Assembly (NCBI RefSeq): GCF_018873765.1
Contig: NC_057924.1
Coordinates: 15,153,001 to 15,217,000 of the forward strand
DNA: 64,000 nucleotides
Origin: Telopea speciosissima
Lineage: Eukaryota; Streptophyta; Magnoliopsida; Proteales; Proteaceae
Direction of reading: 5' to 3'
In this document: in pieces, positions 13,193-27,000 of the stretch
Position numbering within the stretch: position 1 is the stretch's first letter
How the letters are laid out: each line of letters starts with the position of its first letter
Notes under the pieces: model-generated
Told to the model about the DNA's origin: nothing
Databases searched by the model: none
Seen by the model: the letters and a program-made list of their open reading frames with translations, nothing else
Translations under genes and position numbers: made by a program

Positions 13193-15026
13193 AAAAAATA
13201 AAAAATTATTGGATCTTGCATTCCCTCCAAGGGCAAGTTGCAAGTATTGGCCAAACTTGTTCAAAGATGCTGATGATCTTCCAGCAAGATCTTAGAGAAT
13301 TTTCCTATGGACCAAGTTTTCCTTCAGCCACAGGGAATGGGAATCCATTCACTGTTAGCTTCTCGATGGGCACAAGAGCGTATCGATTAGGAAAATATTT
13401 GTGAACCCTAGGATGGTGGCTGAACCTTCACCGTGTAGAGAAGAAAATTTGTCATTTTCCCATATTTACTCTTGACCATAAACATACTCAATCTATTTCA
13501 ATACAACACTTTTAAAAACCCTAATACGCTCAGCCATCTTCCAAAGCATACCAAGAAAAATCAGTCAGGTGTAAACGGTTTAGGGAATAGTCACCTCGCA
13601 TAGATCCCCAAAATTCTTGGAGTTGGCTTCTGTTTTTTATTAGACGGGGGAGGAGTGGGGAGAGGGGTGGGGAGGGAGGAGCTGAGGATCCCTTACTCCC
13701 CAATTTACTCTAGAAATCAATGTCTTCTCTAAAATCTGTTCCAACCCATTGATAATCATGAACGATATATTTTTTTCAAGAAAAAGAATGGTGCTTGGTC
13801 GCGTGATTCCTGCATCCAAACACAGGTGCCCCTGTCCACACTCTCTTTGGCTCTGTGCTGATGCAAGGGCTATACGATCAAGCAGCGATATCTTTTTATG
13901 AAAAAAAATATACAAATAAGTTATAAATACCTAGATAAAACATCCATTACACCCTTCCTAATAAAAACCCTCATCCTATCAGTTTTAGCCTTCTAGAGTA
14001 GAAACTTAACATCAAATATACAGTCATCCATTTGTTCGTTCCAGATAACACTACTGAATCCCTTCAACAAAAATCATGAACAATAGTAATAGCTGGGTAT
14101 AGCTGATTTAAATCTTATATTGCTATCCTCGATTTTTACTGGATCTCCTTGTACCGATAATTTGTTGTCTTTGTCAGAATATATGAGATGAGCTGCTCCT
14201 ACCTGGTTCCTTCACTGTTATTTGTGGCGGAAGCTTTAACAAAGACTCCATAAAGGCTGGATGAGCTTCAGGCAGGAACACTCAGGAAATAGAAACAAGG
14301 AGACTACTCCAAGAATTGCAAAAAGCAAGAGAATTGGAACCACAACTGCAAACACTTGGTTTAACTGCCAGCAGTTGGCAGATTGGGTGGAGCAGAGCAT
14401 GACTAACTGGCCTGGGGTGATTCATAGTTCTCTTAGACATTAAATCAGTAATTTAAGGCATTTTCTCAATTCTCTATGTTAAAACAAGATAGGTAACGTG
14501 TTTCTGTAGCCCATAATCTATCTATACGGGCTAGATTGGAGAAACTTGGTGATGATGTTTCTAGGTTTTTAATTTAGTTCCATCTTGGTTTCTTGCTACA
14601 GACTTCGTCTAGTAAATGCTAATATGCTCCAAGCTGTTATATTGGATAGGACTTGAGTAAAAGAGCAGAGAGAAAAAGAGCGCAAAAACTTACAATCTTT
14701 TTAAGACAATGCACAGGCCACCGGCAGTTTAGTACAAGCACAAAAGTCCAGACGTAAGCAGGCAAGTTTAGACGAGTTACGAACTGCACATCCATATCTA
14801 AAGAGCAGAAACCAAAGAATTATAGCACTTGCTCAGCTTAGAGACCCTCGATTGACATGATCATGTCAATTTGTTCATTTTCTTTGCTCCGTCCATTCAC
14901 CATCACGGCATCGCCTTTTAACTATACTTTTTTTCCTAACAAGTCTTTTAAACTGGTTTGTTTCTCTATCTATATATTTATGAACTAAATTTATATCTTA
15001 TTCAATAATATACAGAATTGACCATC
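13193..15026. other. Intergenic between the MITE and the DEP1 stop
   Basis: Contains the DEP1 3' flank. There is a GA/GGGG-rich patch at about 13645-13685 and otherwise unremarkable AT-rich DNA. No gene or element recognised. Confidence 0.5.
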
Positions 15027-18000
15027 TCAGATTTCCACAAAGGATCGGACAGTCTTGAACCCATGATTCTCTGGAAGTGGTCCATTTCCCGGCCGGACAG
15101 AAATTATCAATTCCAAACCTGAAAAATAGATCAGTACTTTATGGTAAGTGGCATAACCTGAACAAAGCTTGACAAACTTTCTTTAATCTTCACTGTAATA
15201 GTGTTTTTATATATAAGGGAAAGGGAAATGCACCCAACAATCAAATTTCAGCAACTTGGTAATGATTTCAAGGGACAAGCAAGTAACTGCAATACTCAGC
15301 CCAGCCCAACCCCCCCCCCCCCACCCCTCTTGAGAAGAACAAAAAGAAAATGGCATTTCTTTTTGAGCCACTTGAACTGTCCATTTCAAACTCGTATTAT
15401 TCGGGTCAGATGGAAGCTGATGGGTGTGTGAATACATATCCCAGATGCAAGAAAATGTAAAATATCAACACTGGGTAGTGCCTAGTGAGATGTAATATTT
15501 CAGAACTCTAAACATTAGTAGCAATTACCTGCTGCTTTTGCAGCCACGGCTTCCTGAATGACGTCTGTGACAAATAAGATATCCGATGGTTCATCTACTC
15601 CCAGTGACTGTGAGATCTCAAAGTAACTGCGTGTTTCTTTTTTGTTACTGCACCACCACCCCGCCCCCCAACCAAAAAAAAAAAAAGAATATAAAAAAGG
15701 ATCTTAGCTTGTAAAAATCTAGAGTTGCATCAGAGTTGGTTCAACATCAAAATGAACAATTGAAAACAGAGAGGACTAAGAAAAACCATACCCTACTGTG
15801 GTATCGAAATATCCACATAAATATTTTCGCAAGTCTCCATAATTTGAATTGCCAAAGATAAGCCGTTGAGACTCCCTGCTACCACTAGAATATATATATA
15901 CCTGAATAAAGAGATTGTCATGATAATTAGCCCTGCAAATATATAATTGTTTGTAGGCATAAAACAGAAACATAATGCATGAATGCAAATAGTAACTACA
16001 TTATGAACAAACAAAAGGATTAAGTGAAGGTAATAATAATCCAATGGCTGCTGCAAACTCTACATGTCTAAAGAAGACAGTAATATTCAGTCAGAAGAAG
16101 AGTCCATAATATTGTAAAAAAAATCAGAGATTTAGTACTACTCCAGAGAACAAAAGAGAGAAGAAAAAGTTAAAAGGACTGGCAATTAAACCTGTAATAA
16201 TGGATAAGTATTACAGGCACTTGATTAAGTACTACGACACCATGCAACGAAATTGTTTTTCCCTTCATATAACCCTATGTACGGTCTGGATTCTAGGGAC
16301 TGTGGCCTAGAATTGTCAGAATCTTCGTTTTTTTTTTCCCCAGAAGACAGTCATAGATGACAAGTTGTTGTCCTACACATGGAAGTTCAAGCTGTTCCTA
16401 AATATTCTTGAGTATGAACAAATGGCTACAAGGGATGCAGTATCAATGAACCTTACTGAACATGCAAATGATGCAGTTCCAATTGGACGAATGTATCAAA
16501 GCCTTAAACTATGAATGTTCTGCATGTTAACATATCTCTCAACACCAAAAATGGTACCAAATGCCATGATATTCTTCCACTTTCCCCAACGGAACATTAG
16601 GCCAAGCTGTACAATATTTCCCCCCCTCTGATAGTCTCATTAAATGAACTGAAGCACCAAGTAAAATCATACATCAGAGCAATCTCTCATGTCACAAATA
16701 GACAATGAATTGTCTCCTCATTGATGCAAGCCAAAAAGTTAATGGAATCCTAAGAGGCCACAAGGTTTACATTCACCCTCATAGGAGGGTTTCAAATTAT
16801 GTTAGTTCCTGGACCAGCCTACAGGTCAAGCGAAAAAAAAAGAGTTAATTAAAGATTGGTCATGTGATTTAGAGCATACTGGGTTATGGCTTTCAATTTT
16901 CATGGGTTTGGTTTACGACAAAGACAGAAAATTTTCATGACTTCAAGTTGTAATGATTTATGAAGCACAATATCAGGAATTCAGGATAGTTTTTCCCCAC
17001 TTTTTTAGTGTATTAAATCATCACTTGTTTTAGTTTAAACTTCAATTCAAAATACAAGTTATAGTCAAATCTAAACTTCAATTCAAAATAAAAGAGTCAA
17101 CATAGTCAGGATCATAGTTTGAGTGTGTTTTCTTATCTTAGTATATATTTAAGGGTCTGGGTGTTGGTTGCAGAGTTAACAGTTCAAATCAATTGAGTTG
17201 AGTTGTTTGAGGGACAAGGCTTACCAGGCAAGGCTAGGTTGATTATTACCTTCATTGCTGTGATCAATTACCAGCTACATTTCATCCTTGAAGAACGCCT
17301 CCTAAGCTGGGATATGTTAATTCGGTTGATCAGTCTCGGTGTTCTCTAAGCTCGTTTAGGTGTTTCAGTTAATCATCATATAATTTCTCATAGTTCTTCT
17401 TGAAAGTTCCCTTGAACCTATGGTCTGCAGAAACCTTGTTTAATCATATTCATGAATTTGCTTTATGAAACTTCAATATAGTGATCTATTTTTTTAAATT
17501 TTCAACTATTTTAATAGTTCTCCACCGATTACAGTTAGTATTATTAAATTTCCAGGTCAAACAATTGGTTTCTCTGCCATTACATCTGTTTTCTCTCCTG
17601 ATCGAATACCCCATAACAATCGGCCACTAGAGGCATGAGAAATCTCTCCCACCCTATCCACATGGTGTAACAGGATTACTGACGTTGTGTTCACATGGTG
17701 TAACAGGATTACTGACCTTGTGTTGGAAGTAAGAATGGGTTTGGATAGATTAGAAAGTTATTCTGAATTTGGTGACATACTAGAACTTTTCTCTTCCTGC
17801 ATTTATTAGCAGGGTTTCATTATACAATCTATCCTTGCGTTTCCTTTTCCACAGATCACACTGATTGGCATGATGGACACCTCTACTACAGAGATTACCA
17901 ATGTAAGCCATTTATCAAAGGCCAAGAACCAGTCAAAGACTTGCATACCAGGAAGGACTGGTTTACTCAAAGCTCTGTCTTAGTTTGAAATAGCTTTTCT

Positions 18001-21000
18001 CTTCTTTTTTCTAATATAAAGAATCATAGATATGGTAACATTTACACATGCACAGGAGAAAGCTACAAATATGCACAGAGACATGTCCAACATATCAGAC
18101 CTTTTCAAGTTCATTGTGATGAACACCAAGGATTTAAAACTCAGTATTGGAAACGGGATGCTGCACAATCTTTTGGAAAGATTCTGCAAGTATTGGGTAA
18201 AAAGTTGCCAGCTGAATCCAATCTAGATTAGGTGATACAGCCGATCTGATTATATACTTACAACCTTGCTGAACACGAACAATTCAGTTTCCTAGAGCAA
18301 GCCTCCCATTTTCTAGGTAAACTCAACATCTCTTCTTGAGTGTGTGCACATGCTCATGCACGCATGCGTGGGTAAGGTTTTACAACAGAAACATGTAAAA
18401 CCAAGTTACAAAAATTTATTCCCTTCTCTTTTGAGTACTATATGCAAAAAAGCCACTAAGATCTTAAAAAGAAAGCATAGCAAATGTAAAAAATCATGTC
18501 AATAAATACTAAATCATTTTTTAAAATTATTTATTGCTACTTTATTCTTTCAATAACTACTCATGCAGAGTAGGGGATAATATCCTGTAGAAAAGCTAGT
18601 ATCTTGTTTCACCATCCAACTAATAAATGCCCTGCTTATGAAGATCATGTCTACTGAAGCAACTAAAACAAAACAGGAAAAAGAACAATAACCTTGATGC
18701 CTGAAGCATGCCATTTCTGAAGAGCATGTAGTACATCTTCAAAAACTACTCCTTCCAGTTCATTATTTTGAAACCCAGTTCTCCATATATGACCCTGCAT
18801 TCATAAATATAAGTGAATAGCGAACTAGATTACAAGAAGCAGCCATAAGTAATAGTTTTCTTACCTGCAGCTGCTTCAGGGCAGTGATTTTTCTGTCAGC
18901 ATTAATCATTGCTTCAACATTAGCAACCAGGGATGCTATCATCTCATCTTTCCCAGCATCATTAGTAGGTATGGGCACAGCACCAGCAACCCCCTTTTGC
19001 AAATCTTCTTCAACCTACACAAGATGTTAAACCTATTCAAATTCAATTGTACAATGCTAATATTTAGACCAAATAAAAAGGAAAAGATACACTACATAAA
19101 TTTTTTACGACCTCCACCTTTGATAATGTAACTTGATATTAAAAATACATTATGATCTAAAACCAAGCCTAGGAAAGCATATTGCATTTTAGCAAAAACA
19201 TCTTCGAAACTCACAGCATAAAAATAACATGTAGTCAACTAACTTCTCAATTCATGGCTTTTATAAGGACAAGTGAATCTGTAACTACCTTCAACCTTGA
19301 AGCCAATCAGGAATAGAAATTAACATTCCTTAACAAAGAAAGTAACTGTTGAGAAGTATTGTTCATGTGACACTGTTCACGTGAACAGTGATTTGGTTGA
19401 TATGTGTATCTTCTATTTTCCTAGTCCTAGTTGGAGTCCTAGTTTCTAATTATGTCAAGTTCTAATTCTACTGTGAGTTGTTAGTCTTAGTTTCAGTTTG
19501 AGTTGTTAGTTCTAGTTCTTTTCCTATTGTAACTTGGAATCCTATCATGATTAGGAATTCCTAATCTGATTAGGAGTTCCCCTTTCTATTTGTAATTTCC
19601 CCTCTATTATAAATAAAGGGGCTTTCCTATAAATAAAGACAACAAGTTATTATTCTCTCATTCTCTCTTTTTTCTCTTCTCTCAAGTTACTGGTTACAGG
19701 TCCTAGGTTTTCTACATGGTATCAGAGCTAGGCAACCAGTGACTGATTCTCTCCAAGATTGCTGTTTTGAGAGTCAATTTTAATTTCTGGTTTGAAGAAG
19801 AAAACCCTAGTTCATAGAAAAAGAAGAACTAGGGTTTCATGTACTCAATTCATTTATTCGATTTTGAAAACTCTACATCAGATTTCAAATCTGATTTCTG
19901 CTCTTCAGATGAGTTGCAGATTAAATACTGATTTGTTGATCGATTAATGAAGGACCTGGTTCCGGGCTGTAGATGCTTCTGAAGAACCTGCTTTCGTTGA
20001 AGGTGCAATCCCTTTTTTGATGGTGATCGAGGGGCTGGAGTTCAGGACCTGCCCTATTTTTGCTCAGTTTCTCTTTGCTTATCGTGAGGAAGATCTCTGA
20101 TTTTCTGGTTTTCATCTTGTTGAGTGTTGCTTGGCTTAGTTGTTGGATGGGCTTTTGTTCTCTGATGTTGGCTATTGATTTCTGGTGGTATCGATTCTTT
20201 GCTGGTATTTTGTTGTTGCTGGTTCGATTGAAGCTATTCTTCAACGGAGTCAAATATTTATCGTTGCTGTTCCCCTACCGCCAGATTGGAGTTGCAGGTT
20301 GAAGTTGCAGCTTTTGTTCCGCCTCCTCCTTTCCCTGCTTTCTCATCTGAGTTTTTGGAGATTACATTAATTTTCTCCATGAGCTGCTGCTGTTTCTGAT
20401 CGAAGAATCAGTTGGCTGCTGGTTCTCGTTTTCCTTTGTGGCTTGTTTTCCTCTTGTGGTTGGTTCTTTCTCCCATCGTGAGGTTGAACTGTTGAAGACA
20501 ACGTTATATTGTTTTTGGCTGGTTGCGTGAGGAAGACATCCAATATCTCAAAGTGGGTTTCCTTTTATGAGTTGGTTTCCTTTTTGGTTACTCTACTTTA
20601 TTCCTAGCGTTTTATTTTATTCTTTAAGTTCCCTTTTATGCCCTTATCATCTTTTCTTATCTACCTTTGTCCTTATTTTACTCCTCATTCCAACATTACC
20701 TTTTTGCCTTGGGTGGTATTTGTAAGTAGATTTCATCTAAATTATCTACCCAAGAGCCCCTTGACAATTCTGGTTATTTACAAGATTGCCACTCTCCATA
20801 GCCATTATTTTACTTATTGCATCCCATTGCTTTTTGTTTACCAAAAAGGCCCGTGCAAAATTCTGGTTATTTACGGAACTGCCATTACCTTTTAATACAT
20901 TCCCCTATTTGACTACCCAATTGACCCTTGAAAATTCTGGTTTATTACCAGTTTGCCCTTAGGCTTGGATTGTATTTAAAAGTGGATTTCCACCAAATTA

Positions 21001-24000
21001 CAGTCATGCCATCCTTTTTTTTTTCCAACACCGTTCCCTTTCAATAATTCTAATTCCCTTCATATCCCAAAACATACCTTTGGCATTTACCCATAACACC
21101 ATTAGAAACTTCTGGTAAATTATAATTTTGCCATTCCCTTTTTAACACTTTTAGAAAATTCTGGAATATTATGTTTTTGCCCTATCTTTTACATTATCTC
21201 TGTTATGTCCATGTGTACTACACGTGAGGGGGGGGATTATGTACAGTACACCTGCAGACATTGTAGAAGCAGAACTTGCAGGAACACTTGGTGCAAAGCA
21301 TAGACGATCAGAGTTTTCACCATTGCCAATGGGTATCTACTTTGTTATTAGGTTGAGTCTGCCGTAAAGGGGAGATTGAAGTATTGAAATATTGAAGATA
21401 TTTGGTTGTTGCCTATTTGAGGACTTTCGATTGGGTTGATACAGTTTTTTTCCGTTGCCTGATTCAGTTTGTTTTCGCTACTTGCTGCTCTAGTTATTTC
21501 ACTTCAAGATTCTAAGTCACTATGACAATCTGAGATTCATCACTGGATAGCTATTGAAGATCGTTGAAAGCTGCCTTTTTTGGAAGACATTTCAGTCCCG
21601 GTTTGCTGATCATGTCTGTCCAAGTTTTGAAGATCTATTTTTTCAAGTTCTTGAAGGTTTATTTGGGAGCTGCATTCATATGTCAAGCTGGATTCTACTA
21701 CAACTTAGTTTTTTTCATTTTGTTCAAGTTGGGCATTAGTACCTTGTATACGCCAACTTGAGGGGGAGTGTTAGCAACATTAGGAGTTCTTTTTTCTTTA
21801 GTTCAAGCTGGATCTTCTTTCTTTACTTATTTGTATAATCCAGCTTGAGGGGGAGTGTTGAGAAGCACTGTTCACATGAACAGTGATTTGGTTGATATGT
21901 GTATCTTCTATTTTCCTAGTCCTAGTTGGAGTCCTAGTTTCTAATTATGTCAAGTTCTAATTCTACTGTGAGTTGTTAGTCTTAGTTTCAGTTTGAGTTG
22001 TTAGTTCTAGTTCTTTTCCTATTGTAACTTGGAATCCTATCATGATTAGGAATTCCTAATCTGATTAGGAGTTCCCCTTTCTATTTGTAATTTCTCCTCT
22101 ATTATAAATAGAGGGGCTTTCCTATCAATAAAGACAACAAGTTATCATTCTCTCATTCTCTCTTTTTTCTCTTCTCTCAAGTTACTGGTTACAGGTCCTA
22201 GGTTTTCTACAGTAACCAACTATTTACTATAGGGAACTTCACAATCTCCCCAGCCCCCCGGCAGGTAATGAACAAGAACTTCATTCAATCAAAAGAGTTG
22301 GCAATCAAATAAGGGAGAAACAATAAAACAGCAATATTACCTGTCCAAAAAAAAAAAACAAGACAAACAAAACAGCACAATAGAAACAACTCACAAAAAC
22401 AAGATCAAAACAGAAAAACAGAAACATCAAGAAGAATCACATTGCATGATATGGCCCAATATACCAGGATTCTCTCATTGTCCCATTTCATCCTATGCCA
22501 TCCTGGTGGGATGAGGCATGTAAATAAAGCATATCTTTGGATTTTCTCATCCGTCCTACTTATTGACTACAGAGGCAGCAGTAAATTGTCACACAACAAT
22601 CTGTAAAGATGACATCACTAATCAACCACGTGTCATAGAGTTCAATTGGGTTTCCTTTTCTTTTTCTTGGGATAAGAAGAAAATTTTCTTAGAGAGAGAA
22701 AGAAAGTTACACAAATATAAAATACAACACCACTGGCACACACGCTGTGAAACCTAAATAACCAAATACATGATCGAATAATGCTGCAAGTACAGAAAAG
22801 GTCTGGCTTTAGCTAGCTCAAAAGCAAGAGTGATATCCAGTCTCATCCTTCAAGCACTAGAACTTCGACGTGTTAGTCTCCAGCGGGTCATGAGTCCCCA
22901 TGTTCATGGACCTTCAGGCTTTGCGGATGTTCATGTGATCATTGAGAAAATCCAGAGAAGCAGATTTGGCCTCCAACCTCAGCTGTCATAGGTATAATGA
23001 TGACAATAATAATAATTATTATTAATATCTTGAAAGAGTAGAATGTGATAGCTTTCCTCCCCTAACTTTCATGCTCTTCAAATGGTTCCACCTCACAAGG
23101 CTCATAATATATAACTCCACTTCAATGGATGCTGTTGGGAATCAAAAGGTCAAGGCCTTTTGTTTTACTCCTGATCTTTTAAAACTTGTTAGGACCCTCG
23201 CCTTTAGTTATAGTGGTAATTGGTGACGTGAACTGTTAATTGCGAATAGGAACAGAGTCCTTGGAGATTCCGTCCCCTTTGAAACACCTCATTCTCTGCT
23301 GTTTTAAACATCACAGATTCTCTTGTACAGACTAGGCCAACAGGGTTACCAAATAGTAAGGAACTCTCTGCCTTTTAATTTGCTTTCAAGTTAATTTGTT
23401 TCTCACAATATTTTTGTTGCTTTGGTAATGTTCATTCCATCACAAACAACACCCTACTAATCATTTTTATCTTCCGATCACCTCCGGCCACTGTTCAGGT
23501 CATTTCATTTTTCATTTTTTTTTTTTTTTTTTTTTGGGGGGGGGGGGACTCTTTGGATTTCCCTATCATTTAAGGGTTTGTCTGTTTGTAACCAAGCAGG
23601 TTACAAACAGAATTTGTAACCGTACTTTATCTACCCCTAAACATAAGTGGTTTACTTTTGATATAGGGACAAATGATGTAATTTTACATAAAATAGGGTT
23701 CAAAGCTTAAAATGACTAAGATCTACTGGGTTTAGAGGATAGAAAGGGAATTATACTTCACACCCACCCATAACCCCTTGGCTCCAATGATCATGTTGTG
23801 CCCATTGTTGCCCATTGCCATGGACAAGTGTCACCGTTGCTATTGACGTTGAAATGTGAAGTTTGTCATTTGAATTTTTTAACAGAGGTCTCCTGAACAC
23901 CAAAAGTTGGTATTTGAGTAGAAGCTTTGTGGAAGAGAAACTGGTAATTAAAATACTCTGCTTTATCAGGGCTCTTTGTTGTGGGGACAAATTTTTCTGC

Positions 24001-27000
24001 GGTTATGAGCTCATATTGAGACTATTGGTAGAGATCGAGGCAGCTAGAGGGGGAAAATTATCTCCTCCAGTTCCCTGCCCGGCCCAATTCCCCAGTTCCT
24101 CTAATAGGGGGATGGTGGACCGGATCTTTATCCTCTCAGGTTCCCTGCCCGGTACAGTTCGTCCGGTTCCTCTCATAGGGGGGCAGAAATTACCACCTTA
24201 CCTCCTGCCCGAACACACTGCCCGGGTGGGGTCCAGCCCCCCTTGTTAGAGGAATTGGGGAACTGGGCCGGGCAGGGAACTGGAAGAGATAAAGATCTGG
24301 TAGAAGGGTTTTTTATGCGGATCCGGGGATCGAAAACTCAGCTTGGATCGCTTACAGGCCCACCCAGGTGTTAGATAACTCAAGTCATAAGCACAAGTGG
24401 CAAAACAGTAAATATTCGAAGTTTTATAAGAGCAATGGCAATATGGTAAATACCTGAAAGTTATAATGGAATGGCAGTATCGTAATTAAATGGGATCTTA
24501 AAGGGTAAATAAGGTAAACTAGAAGAGAGGACAGAATTGAGATTACCATTCAAAGAATGAGGGTAAACTAAGAATTGAAATGAATTTCAAAAAATAAAAT
24601 AAAATAATGAAGAGAAGGAAGGGGCAATACTGGAAATTAAGGAGTAAAATAAGAAAAGTAAAAGGGACCATGGAAGAGGGTTTTGGGGTTGTTGTCTTCA
24701 ACCTCCTACAATAAACCAGAGGCGGAAAACCCAAACACGATGGGAGTTGGATCTTCCTCCATAGCACTCTGATGGGGCCCAGATTTTGGGAGAATATCAC
24801 TCTACTTCAGTCCTATGAAACTGTTGGTGTTTTTTTCCAACACTCTCACAAAATGGCACAGGGATGATGTAGATGCGGGCGTGCCAGAACCTTTGACGCA
24901 GGCTCAAACGAGGCTAGAGTCGCCTTATCTGACTTTCAACCAAGGAATTTAGGATTCCCTCGTGCCTGAGTAACTCTAAGGACCTTTGAGTTGGACTATA
25001 ATAGCGTCGGTCTCAATGGAACTTTGAAAACAACAAGAACAAAACAAAAGGAAATCTGCAGAATACCTAAAAGACACACGTAGAGAGATAAACGAACAAC
25101 TCGAATAAAGGAAATGATAAACATCAAATCATACCGTTCCACAAAAGCGGATAAACTCCTGACTCTTCATGATAGACGATCCAATGATTGAAGAATACAT
25201 CTCCCAAAAATGCAATAAAATTAAGAGATTGAATAAAAGACAAAAACTGAAAAGATAAAAGTGCTGAGTTGTTGTATTGTTGTGCGACTTTCTCTTGGGG
25301 AGGTTCTTTGGCTTTTATAGATGGAATCCAACGAGGGATCCTATATGGCAGTTGCCATAACCACCATAACTCCATGACCTACCCCTCTTGTCGCCACGTG
25401 TCCACTCTTGGCTCCTTGGTAAAGCATCTTTCCATAGAGCACGTTCCCCTAACTGTGTTACTCCTGGATATGGTGGGTCCCAACCAACTGAACGTTTAGG
25501 AAGCCTGAATCTCGTCCAAGTTCTTCCCACCACATGGCTACTTGGTCTATCCCTTGGCTGGGAAATAGGAGCCATTAATCCGTAAAGAATCCCTATGGCA
25601 GTTCCATCAAAAATACTTCACTAAACCACGGTCTGTTATCGACATGTGTCCTTAGCATTGGACATTGTTCCTTTATATGGCGTCCTGCCACGTGGCCCCC
25701 TTCCTTGGCCCACTCTTGGCTAAAAATAGGAACCAACAGAAACCCAAGTAACAATCTGGTGAAACAGTACTCGACACATCAGATTAGCACACCTGAAGTT
25801 GCTCCTGGCGGTAAAGGTGAAACCAGACCTGTAACTGGTTTACTTGCTCGCAACAGAGGAGGGCTTAGGGGAAGAAACTCCAGGGTTCCGATCGCCTATG
25901 AAAGCCCTACCTTCGATCAAGATATTGGACCAGACATAGTTCTGCCGAAGGAGTTCAGACAAACCCTCTGTTAATCACTCTTCTGCTAGAACAGAACCTG
26001 AGAATGGGAAGATGATAGGAAGAATGAAAGGAGAAGAAGAATATGAGAAGAAAAGGGAACAGGAAGAAAATCACAGCACAGCCTCAAAGACACTCACAAA
26101 CTCAAGCCAATTCTTTCATTTCATTCTTTTCAAATCTAATTTACTCTACCGTATTACATGGTTATAAAAAAGACTCTCTTGCTTGGAATATATACCTAAC
26201 TAAATTGGAAACCAGCTAAAAGAAGAAACCAACTGAAATAGAAACTAAATAACCCCAAGCAAAATCCCCTACGTATCTACTCAACTTGCTAAAATAAACT
26301 AAATATTGCATGTTAATCCTAAATAATCCCTAATGAATCCAACATCTAACTGTGTCAATTTTTGCATGTTGAGAATCTTATCCCAGTAATTCTCTGCCCT
26401 GGCTGCTAGGATTCTGGGATTTAGAGGCTGTAATCTAGTTTCCTGAAAGATTCTTTTGTTTAAATTCTGAGCAAGTATTCTTTTTGTTTATTGATGGCAA
26501 GGTTGAAATAATGATGGAATGCCAGAGTCAAAAGGATGGTGCTTGGGATTCTGTTGAGAATTTAGTTCTGGAAGTGTGATGTCCGAATCATAGTACTTTA
26601 AAGCCCTCTTATGATTTTGAGCATCATAAATGGAAAAAAAAAAAGTGAACCAATTCAGTGTTCTTTATGATTAAATGAGGAATGAGATGATTTAGTTCAA
26701 AGTGTTAGGATCAGTAAGTTCCAAAAACCCGAGGTGCAGGCATCTTCCCAAGCAAAAAAGAAAGGTTTCAGACCAAGAACCCAGCAGAACTATTAAAACC
26801 AGATATGATTCATGGTTGGTTCTCACGGCCAGTTCAGCTCCAACGGAGAAAGAGCTCCCCAAACTCTTGGGCTGATCGGAGTTGAATTGATAAGAGTTCC
26901 AAGACTGTCTTCTCAGACCAAGAGGACCGCCCTGCTTTCACGAAATTATGTTACCACCCCAAATGATGAACAAAGTTATGATTTTTTTTCTTTTTCCTTC

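Noticed and set aside
14236..14400. Small minus-strand frame (54 aa) with a hydrophobic stretch (FAVVVPILLLFAILGVV), downstream of DEP1
   Set aside because: Looks like a membrane helix, but it is short, has no family match and no flanking splice or promoter signals; chance cannot be excluded.
25705..25974. 89-codon plus-strand frame ([20 protein letters not shown])
   Set aside because: Could be a remnant of a retroelement gag, but no zinc knuckle or conserved block is visible, so no call is made.
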